A stretch of 38,017 nucleotides of DNA. Source: Clostridium thailandense (GTDB lineage Bacteria; Bacillota; Clostridia; Clostridiales; Clostridiaceae). The DNA lies in the NCBI RefSeq assembly GCF_019207025.1, contig NZ_JAEEGC010000116.1, positions 1 to 38,017 of the forward strand. The letters are read 5' to 3'. A program made the position numbers and the translations under genes. This document shows, in pieces, positions 16,719 through 25,969 of this stretch; position 1 is the first letter of the stretch, and the number at the start of each line of letters is the position of its first letter. The notes under the pieces are model-generated. The model was not told the DNA's origin and made no database searches. It saw only the letters and a list, made by a program, of their open reading frames with translations.

Positions 16719-17936
16719 TTATTTAAAAATGTATAAGCTTCCCTTTCCTGCTTTAAGCATTTTATAAGCTTCAAGGGCTTCAAGCGCCTGCTCTGTTCCC
16801 ATAGTATTATAGCCAGTTTCTTTGGTATGATAAAACCCCCCGCCTTCTACCTGACACTGAAGCAAAGCATCTAAAGCATTTTTACTTTTAGTAAATTTAG
16901 CTCCTGTAGGATCTATTCCATTACTGCAAAGGGCTATAACAACTTGAGAGCAGCTTTCACTGTTAACAGTGCCCCAGGAAGAAAAACTGCCATCTTCATT
17001 TTGTATAGCTGATAGTCTGTCTATTGCTTCATCTATAGCAGCTTTTACATCACTTCTATCCTTGTAAGGCGCTAATGCTGTAATTGCCATTCCGGTCATA
17101 TCAGGATCAGCAGTATCTCCACCATAGGACCACCCCTTATCCTCAGTCCTATAATCCAGTATTTTATTTATAAGCTTTTCTCTTGTCCATGCAGCATTTT
17201 CTGGTACACTAAACTTTCCTGAATCCAAGGCTATTAGTGCAAAAATATAGGCATTTATACCTTGATTCTCCATATCATTACAATTATATATATTTTCTAC
17301 CAGGTTATATCCTGCAAAATTAGTAGGATCTTCTCCTATGGCCATTAAAGCTATGGTGGTTCTTTCATAGTCAGTAGGTTGACTCATAATGCCGCTGCTA
17401 GCTTTTAAACTACTCTCCAGATTGCTTACATAACTTGCAGGAATCTGCTGTCCATACCTTGATAATACTATTGCCTGCCAGTCATCCCCTACTCCTTCTT
17501 GTGATATTTTATTTATTCCAAGCTTCAATGCATTATCCACTTGTTCTCCATAAACATCTTGATCGCCTGTTATTGTAAAATTACATTGCACATTTTCCTT
17601 TAATTGTACATTTTTTATAGAATGAAGTTTATTACTTATGTTTATTGTGTAACTTTCTCCTGCTTTATATCCTTCCTTAGGGGCATCTATTATTATAGTT
17701 TTACTATCTCCTAATCTTATGTTTGTAACTAAAATATTTCCTTTACTATCTACTACAGTTATAGCATTTTTAACATCACCATTAAAATCTACATCCTGAT
17801 TAAATTTTATACTCCAAGATTTATTGGTATCTGAAGTTTCTTTAGTTATTTCCTTTGCCATAACAAATGTATTAGATAAAATTGTTGAAGCAATTACTGC
17901 TGCTATAAGTATATACTTGCTTTTTCTCTTTAACAT
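16719..17936 (-). CDS. secreted alpha/alpha-toroid protein (transcobalamin alpha-domain-like)
   Basis: 405 residues. Signal peptide 1-27 (ends VMAK), an Ig-like beta domain (about 38-125; KSWSIKFNQDVDF), then an alpha/alpha toroid (about 135-395). The toroid repeats are visible: DDWQAIVLSRYG, YERTTIALMAIGEDPTNF, NAYIFALIALDSG, DMTGMAITALAPYKD, SESCSQVVIALCSNGIDPTG and MGTEQALEALEAYKMLKAG, with QNEDGSFSSWG and QVEGGGFYHT turns. This is the prenyltransferase/squalene-cyclase-like fold that forms the N-terminal domain of intrinsic factor and transcobalamin. It is secreted, lacks an obvious DxDD cyclase motif, and lies directly beside a DUF4430 protein and two S components. I infer a corrinoid-binding half-protein. 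Confidence 0.82.
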   Translation of the reverse strand: MLKRKSKYILIAAVIASTILSNTFVMAKEITKETSDTNKSWSIKFNQDVDFNGDVKNAITVVDSKGNILVTNIRLGDSKTIIIDAPKEGYKAGESYTINISNKLHSIKNVQLKENVQCNFTITGDQDVYGEQVDNALKLGINKISQEGVGDDWQAIVLSRYGQQIPASYVSNLESSLKASSGIMSQPTDYERTTIALMAIGEDPTNFAGYNLVENIYNCNDMENQGINAYIFALIALDSGKFSVPENAAWTREKLINKILDYRTEDKGWSYGGDTADPDMTGMAITALAPYKDRSDVKAAIDEAIDRLSAIQNEDGSFSSWGTVNSESCSQVVIALCSNGIDPTGAKFTKSKNALDALLQCQVEGGGFYHTKETGYNTMGTEQALEALEAYKMLKAGKGSLYIFK

Positions 17937-17975
17937 TTATATCCACTCCCCTTAAATTTATATAAAACTTTATTT

Positions 17976-18755
17976 TTAAAAACTACCTTTTCCCCAATCA
18001 TCCTCATATCCATCGTGTATTCCATCTGCAAGATACTTCCAAACTACCACATCACCCTTGTGGTATGTCCATTGTCCACTTCCTACATTAGGTTTATGAA
18101 ACTTACCCTCACCATTTTTCTTTACATAATAACACCATCCAGACAACTTTCCTGCCTTCTTTTCTTCAAGACCGTCTATAGCAGCAAAATATAAAGTAGA
18201 TGCAGAACCCGTGGCTTTATATTTTATCTTGGCATCATCTAAAACTCTTTCCATTATATATCCTACAGTTTCTCCATCCATATTACTGATATCTTTCTGT
18301 AAGATCATTTTATTCCCATTTACTGTATCAATAATTTGCAGAGTCATCTGGCTGTTAGAATCCTCCTGCTTTACTTTATCACTTTCACTAGCTTCAGCCT
18401 TTACTGCAGGATTTGTTTGTGAATTACTCGCGCTTCCTGTATTATTTGAACTAGTGCCCGTAATATCCTGTTTAGTTTTACTTTCATCTGGTTTTGCAGC
18501 CGTTTCAGAAGTTACAGTTGTACTATTTTTTGCATCCTTAGAAGAGTTATCCTGCGGTTTAGTGCTGCCTGCTTCAGTTTTGTTCTCTTTTGCTTTAGTA
18601 TCAGTAGATTTATTCTCAACTTTTTGAGATGCTTCTTGTTTCTTTGTAAGAGTATCTGCATACATTTTTTGAGCCTTAATGGCAAACACAAACATAACAA
18701 AGCATACAATAAAAGCTGATACTGCTATTAGATATTTCTTTTTATTGTTATTCAT
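17976..18755 (-). CDS. membrane-anchored DUF4430 (transcobalamin beta-domain-like) protein
   Basis: 259 residues. An N-terminal hydrophobic helix (about 8-27) has no lipobox and no convincing cleavage site, so it is probably a membrane anchor. A Lys/Ser/Thr/Asn-rich spacer (about 33-135) follows, suited to crossing the wall, then one DUF4430 domain (about 138-250): GETVGYIMERVL, YFAAIDGLEEKKAGKLSGW, CYYVKKNGEG, PNVGSGQWTYHKGDVVVWKY. The start has GGAGGGG 6 bases upstream and overlaps the S-component gene by 8 bases, which indicates translational coupling. It is followed 39 bases later by the toroid protein: together they carry the two halves of an intrinsic-factor-like binder. Confidence 0.82.
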   Translation of the reverse strand: MNNNKKKYLIAVSAFIVCFVMFVFAIKAQKMYADTLTKKQEASQKVENKSTDTKAKENKTEAGSTKPQDNSSKDAKNSTTVTSETAAKPDESKTKQDITGTSSNNTGSASNSQTNPAVKAEASESDKVKQEDSNSQMTLQIIDTVNGNKMILQKDISNMDGETVGYIMERVLDDAKIKYKATGSASTLYFAAIDGLEEKKAGKLSGWCYYVKKNGEGKFHKPNVGSGQWTYHKGDVVVWKYLADGIHDGYEDDWGKGSF

Positions 18756-19467
18756 AACTAACCCCTCCAGATTTCTTATTATCTTTTATATAACTGATAT
18801 CAAGTTTTCTTTTGTATCTCTGCAGTACCGGGAGGAAGCTATCATAAAAAATTATTGAAAATATAAAGGAGCCTCCTCCATGTAAAACATCGAAGGTTAA
18901 TCCAGACATATATGCTCCCATAATAGTCCATATATTTAGAGGTTTTACAAAACCTACTACATATTGTATATCCATAATCCAATCAAACATAAATCCAAGC
19001 ACAAAACATACTAGTGAAAACTTCATAGCTGACATTTTCCTATTTCTTTTTCCTAAAAGGCCTCCTATAATTCCAACTAAGCCCCAGGAAAACATCTGCC
19101 AAGGTGTCCAAGGCCCTTGACCAAAAAATACATTGGACAAAAAAGCTGTAGTACTTCCGACTAAAAAACCTTCATAGGGACCAAATACAAATCCAGTTAG
19201 TGCTACAAGAAAAGTTACAGGCTTTGCATTTGGAATAGGTGCAAAAGCCATTCTAGCAACTGAAGCAAAAGCGCTTAAAGTTGCAATAATTGCAATTTCC
19301 TTTGTACCCGCATTAGATTTTTCAAAATAGAAGTAACTCATAAATAGTATAAGAAACACGCTTAAGGTACAAATTAGAGATATACCTGTTTGAAAATCAC
19401 TTTTAGCTGTCAATGCCATTAAAGTAACGGTTATAGCAGCGGTAATAAAAATTATAATTTTTTTCAT
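18748..19467 (-). CDS. ECF transporter S component, CbrT-like (first copy)
   Basis: 239 residues from ATG 19467, which overlaps the EcfA stop as ATGA and has AGCAGG 8 bases upstream; an in-frame GTG at 19476 is the alternative. It shows the same signature as its paralogue at 16002-16688: EIAIIATLSAFASVARMAFAP, FGPYEGFLVGSTTAFLSN and FGQGPWTPWQMFSWGLVG, plus six hydrophobic segments. Presumed to bind the vitamin in the membrane and work with the EcfT and EcfA encoded just upstream. Confidence 0.84.
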   Translation of the reverse strand: MKKIIIFITAAITVTLMALTAKSDFQTGISLICTLSVFLILFMSYFYFEKSNAGTKEIAIIATLSAFASVARMAFAPIPNAKPVTFLVALTGFVFGPYEGFLVGSTTAFLSNVFFGQGPWTPWQMFSWGLVGIIGGLLGKRNRKMSAMKFSLVCFVLGFMFDWIMDIQYVVGFVKPLNIWTIMGAYMSGLTFDVLHGGGSFIFSIIFYDSFLPVLQRYKRKLDISYIKDNKKSGGVSYE

Positions 19468-21089
19468 ATATTGCACCTGCTTAAAGCTTCTTCTAAAGTA
19501 AATATGCTCCTGTCTTTATCCCTTACAAGCTTATTAATGGAAGTGGTATAAAATATACCTTCTCCTAAAATATCTTCTCTTGTACCCTTTGCTACAATAC
19601 TGCCATTAAACATAATCATATAACCGGTGCAAAACTTGCTGGCAAAATCCGTGTCATGAGTTACAAGCACAATGGCTGTTCCCTGACTATTAAGATTTTT
19701 TAGTACATTACCTAATTTATCTTTAAGGTCACTTTCAAGCCCTCTTGTAGGTTCATCCAGTAATATTATTTCTGGCTTTAATACCAAAATAGACGCTATG
19801 GCAACCCTTTGTCTCTGTCCACCGCTTAAATCTCTTGGGTTCTTATCCTTAATATCATAGATCTCTAATTCTTTTAAAACCTCTTCTATAACCTCCTCAT
19901 CATACATCTCATAATTATCCATAGTAAATCTAATTTCATCGTAAACACTATCTTTTGACAGATAATCATTAGGATTTTGAGAAACATATCCTATATACTT
20001 AGCTACTTCTCTTATATCCATATCTTCTATATTCTTATCATGAAGCTTTATAGTACCTTTATAATCTTTAAGGCCCATAATAGCCTTTAAAAGTGTGCTT
20101 TTACCAGCGCCATTAGCACCCATTATACTTATAAAATCGCCCTTGTTTACATTGAAATCCACATCACTTAAGGCCTCTTTAGACCCATATTTACAACTCA
20201 TTTTTTTTATTTGCAGTAAGTTTCCAGCATCATTTTCTAAAATTATACTTTCTTCTTTCCTAATTTTTATATCACTATTTAAAAATTGTATTCTAGCATC
20301 TCTAAAGCTTTCAGGCATAGACTTAAAGTTGGTTTTTTTCAAAAATTTTAAATAGTCGGGCATAAAAATAGCTTGTTCTCCGCTGCAGTTATTATAAAAA
20401 TCTTCTTTATTTTTAAAGGTGTGTAATCTTCCTTTATCCATAATAGCTATAGAATCTGCCGCATCAAACCACCTATTTACTCTGTGCTCAATGACAATTA
20501 TAGTTATTCCTAATTCTTCATTTATTTTTTTTATTAAATTTATAACTTCTTCCGCTGATGATGGGTCCAATTGAGAGGTAGGTTCATCTAAAATTATACA
20601 CTTAGGCATATATACAAGAGCTGATGCAACTGCTACCTTTTGCTTTTCCCCTCCTGATAAAGACGTTATATCTCTTTCTGCAAGATGAAGTATTCCCAAA
20701 AATTGTAACGCTTCATAAACCATTCTTTTTATTGTTTTTTCGTCTGTTCCTACATTCTCTAATCCAAAAGCCACTTCTCTATGGACTTTATTCATCATAA
20801 GCTGTTTTTCTGGATCTTGAAAAACCATAGTTATTTTTTTGGCTCTTTCTTTATGCTTCATTTCATCTAGAGATTTTCCATCTATTTTTATTTCTCCACC
20901 TATGGTTCCTCCATAAAAATTAGGAACAGTTCCTACCATTGCTCTTGCAAGCGTAGATTTGCCAGATCCTGATTTTCCAGCTATAAGAAGAAAAGAATTT
21001 TTCTCTAAAGATAAATTTATATCCATTAAGGATTTCTTCTTTTCTAAAGGATAAGTAAATTCTAAATTGTTAATCTCTATAAAAGCCAT
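19464..21089 (-). CDS. ecfA: fused EcfA-EcfA' energy-coupling ATPase
   Basis: 541 residues, two ABC ATPase domains in one chain. Domain 1: Walker A GKSGSGKST (about 38-46), signature LSGGEKQKV, Walker B CIILDEPTSQLDP. Domain 2: GANGAGKST (about 325), DLSGGQRQRV and EIILLDEPTRGLE, with the switch histidine in VTHD. Both sites look catalytically complete. It replaces the usual two-subunit EcfA1/EcfA2 pair. It overlaps ecfT by 20 bases and has GAGGAG upstream. With EcfT it powers the two neighbouring S components, giving a dedicated (group I) ECF system, possibly shared with others. Confidence 0.92.
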   Translation of the reverse strand: MAFIEINNLEFTYPLEKKKSLMDINLSLEKNSFLLIAGKSGSGKSTLARAMVGTVPNFYGGTIGGEIKIDGKSLDEMKHKERAKKITMVFQDPEKQLMMNKVHREVAFGLENVGTDEKTIKRMVYEALQFLGILHLAERDITSLSGGEKQKVAVASALVYMPKCIILDEPTSQLDPSSAEEVINLIKKINEELGITIIVIEHRVNRWFDAADSIAIMDKGRLHTFKNKEDFYNNCSGEQAIFMPDYLKFLKKTNFKSMPESFRDARIQFLNSDIKIRKEESIILENDAGNLLQIKKMSCKYGSKEALSDVDFNVNKGDFISIMGANGAGKSTLLKAIMGLKDYKGTIKLHDKNIEDMDIREVAKYIGYVSQNPNDYLSKDSVYDEIRFTMDNYEMYDEEVIEEVLKELEIYDIKDKNPRDLSGGQRQRVAIASILVLKPEIILLDEPTRGLESDLKDKLGNVLKNLNSQGTAIVLVTHDTDFASKFCTGYMIMFNGSIVAKGTREDILGEGIFYTTSINKLVRDKDRSIFTLEEALSRCNI

Positions 21090-22008
21090 CTTTTTTCTCC
21101 TCGCTATTAAAAATTACAAATAAAGTAATACATACAATTAAAACAAAAATTACAGCGATACCAATGTTTATAAAATTTACAATAGTTACTCCATCATATA
21201 TATTAAACTGTACCCAATTTTTAAATTCTGCTATTCCATAGAATATAATAAGTGTAACGCTTAGAATTATAATTTTATAATCCCTGCTGTAAAACTTCTG
21301 TCTTTCATACACGCTTCTATTGCCACTTAAGAACCCTCTGACATAAGCAGCTTCTCCTATTGAAAATGACCCTTCCATAGAGTCTTCTAACAGTATTGAA
21401 AGCACAGGGATATAGCTGGCAGTTTTTTCTTTAGATTTTTTCTTGTTAAATTTTACTCCTCTAATTTCATATACCTCTTTTAAATTTTTAAATCTATCCT
21501 TCATACTTGGAATAAGTTTAAAACTTATCATAAGCATCAGTGTTGATTTAGGCATTACAGAAGAAAAATAGGATACTGCTCTGTCTGTGTCAATCATAGA
21601 TTCAAACACTAAAAAAAGATAAATAACAGCGAGAAACTTAAAGGAGAATACTATAGCATACACTATTGCTTCTAGTGTAAATCTCTTATGAAACAAGTAA
21701 AAAAGTGTAATACTTCCTGAACTTACAAAAAACATGTTAATTACTATTATTAAAATAGCAACCGGTATAAAATAATAAAAACCTGTTACAAATTTTTGTC
21801 TTTCTTTAAAACAAGCTATCATTGATACTAAAAATACATACACAGATGCTAATATTACAGGATTATCATTAGAAAATATCATGATCATCATAGATATGAA
21901 AATAAGAGCAGCTGTTAATACATGGTATACTTTAAAATCATTGTAATATTTCATCTTCTCTTCTACGATTTTTTCGTCTCTAAAATATGCACTATCCTTC
22001 TTCAGCAC
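21070..22008 (-). CDS. ecfT: EcfT, transmembrane coupling protein
   Basis: 312 residues from GTG 22008, which has AAGGAAG about 8 bases upstream; the next ATG is 18 codons in. Five to six membrane helices surround a cytoplasmic coupling region with the two EcfT signature sites: VYEIRGVKF near residue 186 and AAYVRGFLSG near 223. It transmits ATPase motion to S components. It lies 82 bases after the CWB2/DUF4430 gene, with a hairpin in the gap. Confidence 0.88.
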   Translation of the reverse strand: MLKKDSAYFRDEKIVEEKMKYYNDFKVYHVLTAALIFISMMIMIFSNDNPVILASVYVFLVSMIACFKERQKFVTGFYYFIPVAILIIVINMFFVSSGSITLFYLFHKRFTLEAIVYAIVFSFKFLAVIYLFLVFESMIDTDRAVSYFSSVMPKSTLMLMISFKLIPSMKDRFKNLKEVYEIRGVKFNKKKSKEKTASYIPVLSILLEDSMEGSFSIGEAAYVRGFLSGNRSVYERQKFYSRDYKIIILSVTLIIFYGIAEFKNWVQFNIYDGVTIVNFINIGIAVIFVLIVCITLFVIFNSEEKKDGFYRD

Positions 22009-22038
22009 TTTTTTTCACTTCCTTAATAAAATGCTCCA

Positions 22039-22067
22039 GAGAATGGTTTACAAAAACAACCATTCTC
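22039..22067 (-). terminator. possible intra-operon attenuating hairpin
   Basis: Perfect 10-bp stem GAGAATGGTT / AACCATTCTC. On the minus strand it is followed by a weak T tract (GCATTTTATT after a few bases). It could reduce transcription of the ECF genes relative to the surface protein, or act as a processing site. Confidence 0.55.
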
Positions 22068-22089
22068 CAGAATATTCTTTGAAGATTTT

Positions 22090-25000
22090 CTATTTGACTT
22101 CAAATTCATTTATATCCATTATGTTTACACTAGAAGCCTTTATATATCCATGATATTTTCCCACATCAAGTATTGTAGTTACATCCATAGCTCCTATAGT
22201 CTGATTTATATACTTTAGATTCCCTTTTTCATCATATAAGGTTATAGTAATAGGATCACTATTATTTTTACTATTTCCCTGCAATTTTATAATATTGTCC
22301 TTTGTTTGTATTATATTTAAAGTAACAGCTCCAGTTATGTTTACAAGAGTTGTATCTGTTGTTGGGTTTGTTGGCCCTGTAGAAGAGCCTGCTACTGTCA
22401 CATTGCAAACTGCTGGATTTGCTGTATAATTAATAGCAAATCCCTTTGTGCTGTCTATTGAAGTAGCTGTTATGGCCGCCGTTCCAGCCTTTATTGCCAT
22501 TATTTCACCATTACTATCTACCGATGCCACTGTAGAATCACTGCTAGTCCAGATTATATCCTTATCAGTAGCATTAGCAGGATTAACAGCGGCTTTAATA
22601 TTAGCTGTATCACCAGAATTCAAGTTTAACTGAGTTTTATCTAAGTTAATGGAATCCACATCTCTAAAAGCAGCTTCATCCCATATACCAGTGACATAAA
22701 TCCAATGTATCACATCTCCGTTTTTAACATGATAATCTCCACAGCCTACATTAGGAAATGTGCCATTTACATTGTACTTCCATCCACTCCATTTACCTCT
22801 ATCAAATTCTGACATACCATTTATCTTTGATATATATACCTGACTACTTGAACCTTTATTTACAAAGCTTATTCCCTTACTGTCAAGAGTACCCTTAAGC
22901 AAATCATACACAGACTCTCCATCTTTAGCATCTAAACTATTCTCTGTTAAAATAGTTCCTTTATATCCTACAATATCTAATGAAACCTTGATACCTTCAT
23001 TCTTTCCCGCTGTCACAACAGTTACAATACAAGATGCTGTTTTCTGTCCATCTGTCGTAGTAACTGTTATGGTTGCTGTTCCCTCTTTTATTCCTGTTAT
23101 ATTTCCATTTCCATCTACTGCTACTATTGACGTATCACTGCTCGTCCAAGTTATATTCTTATTTGTAGCATTATCTGGTTGTATTGTTGCCATCAGCTGC
23201 AATGTATCTCCTACTGCTAAACTTGAACTCGTTTTGTCTAAAGTTATTCCAGTTACAGAAGTCGTTTGCTTTTCTTCTGTTGGTATTGTTGTTATTTCTT
23301 TACCGTCTTTATCCTTACAATCAACATTAATATCTTTTCCTTTTTCAATACTACCTACTACTGATGTATTATCATTAAATTTTATAGTAACATCTGCATC
23401 AGCACTGATTTTTGATATTTGAGCGTTATTTGTCTCTATTGTTGCTTCTTTTGCAACACTAATTTTTTCAAATTTACCTTGAAGTGCTATATTGGGTTTT
23501 GATTCTGAATTCACTTTAACTTCTGGAATAGGATTATTAGTTGATGCAAGTAATTTAATATTAGAGTGCACTTCTATGCTGTCTTTAAAATTCCCTCTTA
23601 ACTCCAAGGTACCGCAATCTTTTTTATCATCGTTTTCAACAATAACTTGTCCAAAAGTTCCTGTTGAATCTGTAGAATCAAGTATACAGCTATTTGACAC
23701 CTGGGTATTTTTTATTTGAGTTTCACCCTTTACTTCAATTCTTACATTACTAATGCTGCTAACTTGAACTAAGTCTGATTTTACATTGTCAAAGTTAACA
23801 CTATGTGCCCCTCCCGATTTCACAACAATTTTACTTGCGGTAACATTTTCAATAGTGCTATTTCCATCCGTACCTGGATCTATTATAAGTTCACCATCAA
23901 CTTTTACATTCTTAAGTGAAACATTATTTGCTGAAATAGTTATATTTCCTCCAATTTCACTTTCATTTTCACTTACACTTCCATCATAAGTTTGACCCTC
24001 TGATTTTAATTCCAAATCATCTGTATCTTCACTACCGCCACTTGATGTAACGGTTACTGTTTTACTTTTTGATTCTCCATCTTTTTCTACTGTTATTGTA
24101 TGTGTTCCTGCCCCATTTATGGCGATTGTAGCATATCCGTCTATATCAGTAGTTGCTACCTGCTTTTCATCTACTTTTACAGCTACATTATAAACACCTC
24201 TATATACACAAGTAACTCTAAGCTTCATAGAATCTCCTGATTTAATGGAAGATGGTATATCTTCTAAAGTCAAAGGTATTGCTCCCTTATAATCTGGAGA
24301 AACCAATGCATGCCAGTCCCACTCATGATAATCAAAATTTAGAGTATCTCCTTCTTTAGGATATACACCCGGCGCACCTACAGAGGTAATTTTCCCATTC
24401 AAATATACAAACCAATCTATGCCATAATACCCTGCTTTTCTATCTTCAATTGGCAAATCCTTTAAAAACACATTTAAAAGCCCATCTATACCATTTATAA
24501 AGCCTGATCCTTGTAATTCAGTAACTTTACACACACTCTTTAAGTATTCCATTGCATTTTCATTTGTTTTATCTTTGTCTATAGTCATTATAAAGTTTTT
24601 TACTGTGCTAGACTGATTATTTTTAGTAATTGTCATAGTAAAGGTTTTACCAGATGAAGAGCCACCAGATGATCCTCCCGACGAGCCTCCTGATGAAGTA
24701 CCTCCAGCTGTTGTAGTTGGTGTAGCTATCGATGTTGGTACTGTTTTTCCGTTAAATAAATCAATCAACCCATTTAATATACTATCTGCTACTACAGCTT
24801 CACCACCTAGTGCTATAAGCTCTGTTTTATTAGACATTTTTGATTTTATAAATTCTGCTGTCTTGCTTGGAATAGTTTTATAAATAAGAACCAAAGGTGA
24901 AGAATTTTGAGCTGCAAGAACTGATCCTGCAAGTGCATCAGCAAATTCATTTCCAGTTGTACCATCTCCTTCTGCCATAAATACTTTTTCAAATTTCAAA

Positions 25001-25749
25001 TCATTTTGAAACTCGTTTATTATAGCAAGATTAGTTTCAAACCTATCTTGTCCACTTAACCTTTTAGGATTAGGTAAATCACTTTGTATCTTTTCACTTA
25101 TGACTCCTGTTCCACCAACTATGTAACTGTTTTTTATATTTTTATCTTTTATATAATCTTTTATACCATCTGTGAGATCATTTTTATCTGATAATAGAAT
25201 AGGCATTCCTTTTTGAGCAGCAATAGGTGCTATAGATAAACTGTCTGCATATCCATTTCCTGAAGTAACTACAACACTTGCAACTTCCCCTAAACTTTCA
25301 GCTATCTTTAAAGAAGTTTCATATCTATCTTTTCCCCATAATCTTTCAAGATGAGTTATTCCTGAACTTTTTAACTGATTTTCTACATTTTCAGATAAAG
25401 AACCAGTTCCCCCAATTATAAAAACATTTTTAACTTTAAGTCTTTTCAGCTCATTCATAGTTTCATTGCTTAGTCCACTTTTATCTGTAAGCAATATTGG
25501 AGCATTATATTTTTTAGCTAGGGGCGCCGCACAAAGAGCATCCGCATATCCATACCCTTGTGCTATAACAGCTGTATCTGTTCCGTTTTTCCATCCATTT
25601 TGACTTATTTTTATAGAAGTCTCGATTCTGTCCTTTCCAAAAATTCTACTCTTACTTATAGCTTCATCAGCATATACATTAGCGACATTGGATAAAGTAA
25701 TACTGACCATAAATAGAAACAGTATAATTTTACTAATTATTCTTTTCAT
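22090..25749 (-). CDS. cell-wall-anchored surface protein with two DUF4430 domains
   Basis: 1219 residues. Signal peptide 1-28. Three cell-wall-binding repeat 2 (CWB2) units, about 33-330 (FGKDRIETSIKIS, WGKDRYETSLKIA, SGQDRFETNLAII), anchor it to wall polymers in clostridia. A Gly/Ser linker (about 345-367) leads to DUF4430 no.1 (about 367-478, YYGIDWFVYLNG; YPKEGDTLNFDYHEWDWH). Then come an Ig-like region (480-570), a beta-helix-like region (575-815), Big_2 (about 830-912), DUF4430 no.2 (about 915-1025, KINGMSEFDRGKWSGWKYNVNG; GDYHVKNGDVIHWIYV), a second Big_2 (1030-1120) and a beta C terminus resembling that of the 1031-residue protein. First gene behind RS5. I infer a wall-displayed corrinoid binder that feeds the ECF importer encoded after it. 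Confidence 0.86.
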   Translation of the reverse strand: MKRIISKIILFLFMVSITLSNVANVYADEAISKSRIFGKDRIETSIKISQNGWKNGTDTAVIAQGYGYADALCAAPLAKKYNAPILLTDKSGLSNETMNELKRLKVKNVFIIGGTGSLSENVENQLKSSGITHLERLWGKDRYETSLKIAESLGEVASVVVTSGNGYADSLSIAPIAAQKGMPILLSDKNDLTDGIKDYIKDKNIKNSYIVGGTGVISEKIQSDLPNPKRLSGQDRFETNLAIINEFQNDLKFEKVFMAEGDGTTGNEFADALAGSVLAAQNSSPLVLIYKTIPSKTAEFIKSKMSNKTELIALGGEAVVADSILNGLIDLFNGKTVPTSIATPTTTAGGTSSGGSSGGSSGGSSSGKTFTMTITKNNQSSTVKNFIMTIDKDKTNENAMEYLKSVCKVTELQGSGFINGIDGLLNVFLKDLPIEDRKAGYYGIDWFVYLNGKITSVGAPGVYPKEGDTLNFDYHEWDWHALVSPDYKGAIPLTLEDIPSSIKSGDSMKLRVTCVYRGVYNVAVKVDEKQVATTDIDGYATIAINGAGTHTITVEKDGESKSKTVTVTSSGGSEDTDDLELKSEGQTYDGSVSENESEIGGNITISANNVSLKNVKVDGELIIDPGTDGNSTIENVTASKIVVKSGGAHSVNFDNVKSDLVQVSSISNVRIEVKGETQIKNTQVSNSCILDSTDSTGTFGQVIVENDDKKDCGTLELRGNFKDSIEVHSNIKLLASTNNPIPEVKVNSESKPNIALQGKFEKISVAKEATIETNNAQISKISADADVTIKFNDNTSVVGSIEKGKDINVDCKDKDGKEITTIPTEEKQTTSVTGITLDKTSSSLAVGDTLQLMATIQPDNATNKNITWTSSDTSIVAVDGNGNITGIKEGTATITVTTTDGQKTASCIVTVVTAGKNEGIKVSLDIVGYKGTILTENSLDAKDGESVYDLLKGTLDSKGISFVNKGSSSQVYISKINGMSEFDRGKWSGWKYNVNGTFPNVGCGDYHVKNGDVIHWIYVTGIWDEAAFRDVDSINLDKTQLNLNSGDTANIKAAVNPANATDKDIIWTSSDSTVASVDSNGEIMAIKAGTAAITATSIDSTKGFAINYTANPAVCNVTVAGSSTGPTNPTTDTTLVNITGAVTLNIIQTKDNIIKLQGNSKNNSDPITITLYDEKGNLKYINQTIGAMDVTTILDVGKYHGYIKASSVNIMDINEFEVK

Positions 25750-25888
25750 TTTATCCCCCCTATTAAGTTTTAAAATTAAGCATAAGTTTTTAGCTAAAAT
25801 ATTTAATTAACTACCTTCCTATATTTTTTTCATAACTAAATATCCTCCTTTTTTATTCACATTCTAAATAAACTCAGAAAAAATTGCA

Positions 25889-25915
25889 CAAAAAATGAAC
25901 CCTTGAAAGAGCCCA
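25889..25915 (-). terminator. RS5 terminator
   Basis: Minus strand TGGGCTCT / AGGGTTCA forms an 8-bp stem including G-U pairs, with a 4-base loop, followed by TTTTTTG. A second AT-rich hairpin (AAATTATCTA / TAGATAATTT, 25932-25955) lies just upstream and may be part of the switch. Confidence 0.75.
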
Positions 25916-25969
25916 CCTTTTTTCACCATAAAAATTATCTATTTATAGATAATTTTTTTGCGTATACAT

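Noticed and set aside
16719..17936. Squalene/terpene cyclase or prenyltransferase enzyme
   Set aside because: Secreted, no visible catalytic acid motif, and paired with DUF4430 and ECF transport genes; the fold is better read as a binding toroid.
18211..18627. 138-codon plus-strand ORF opposite the DUF4430 gene
   Set aside because: Antisense shadow of the low-complexity spacer; hydrophobic composition is a by-product of the Lys/Ser/Thr-rich opposite strand.
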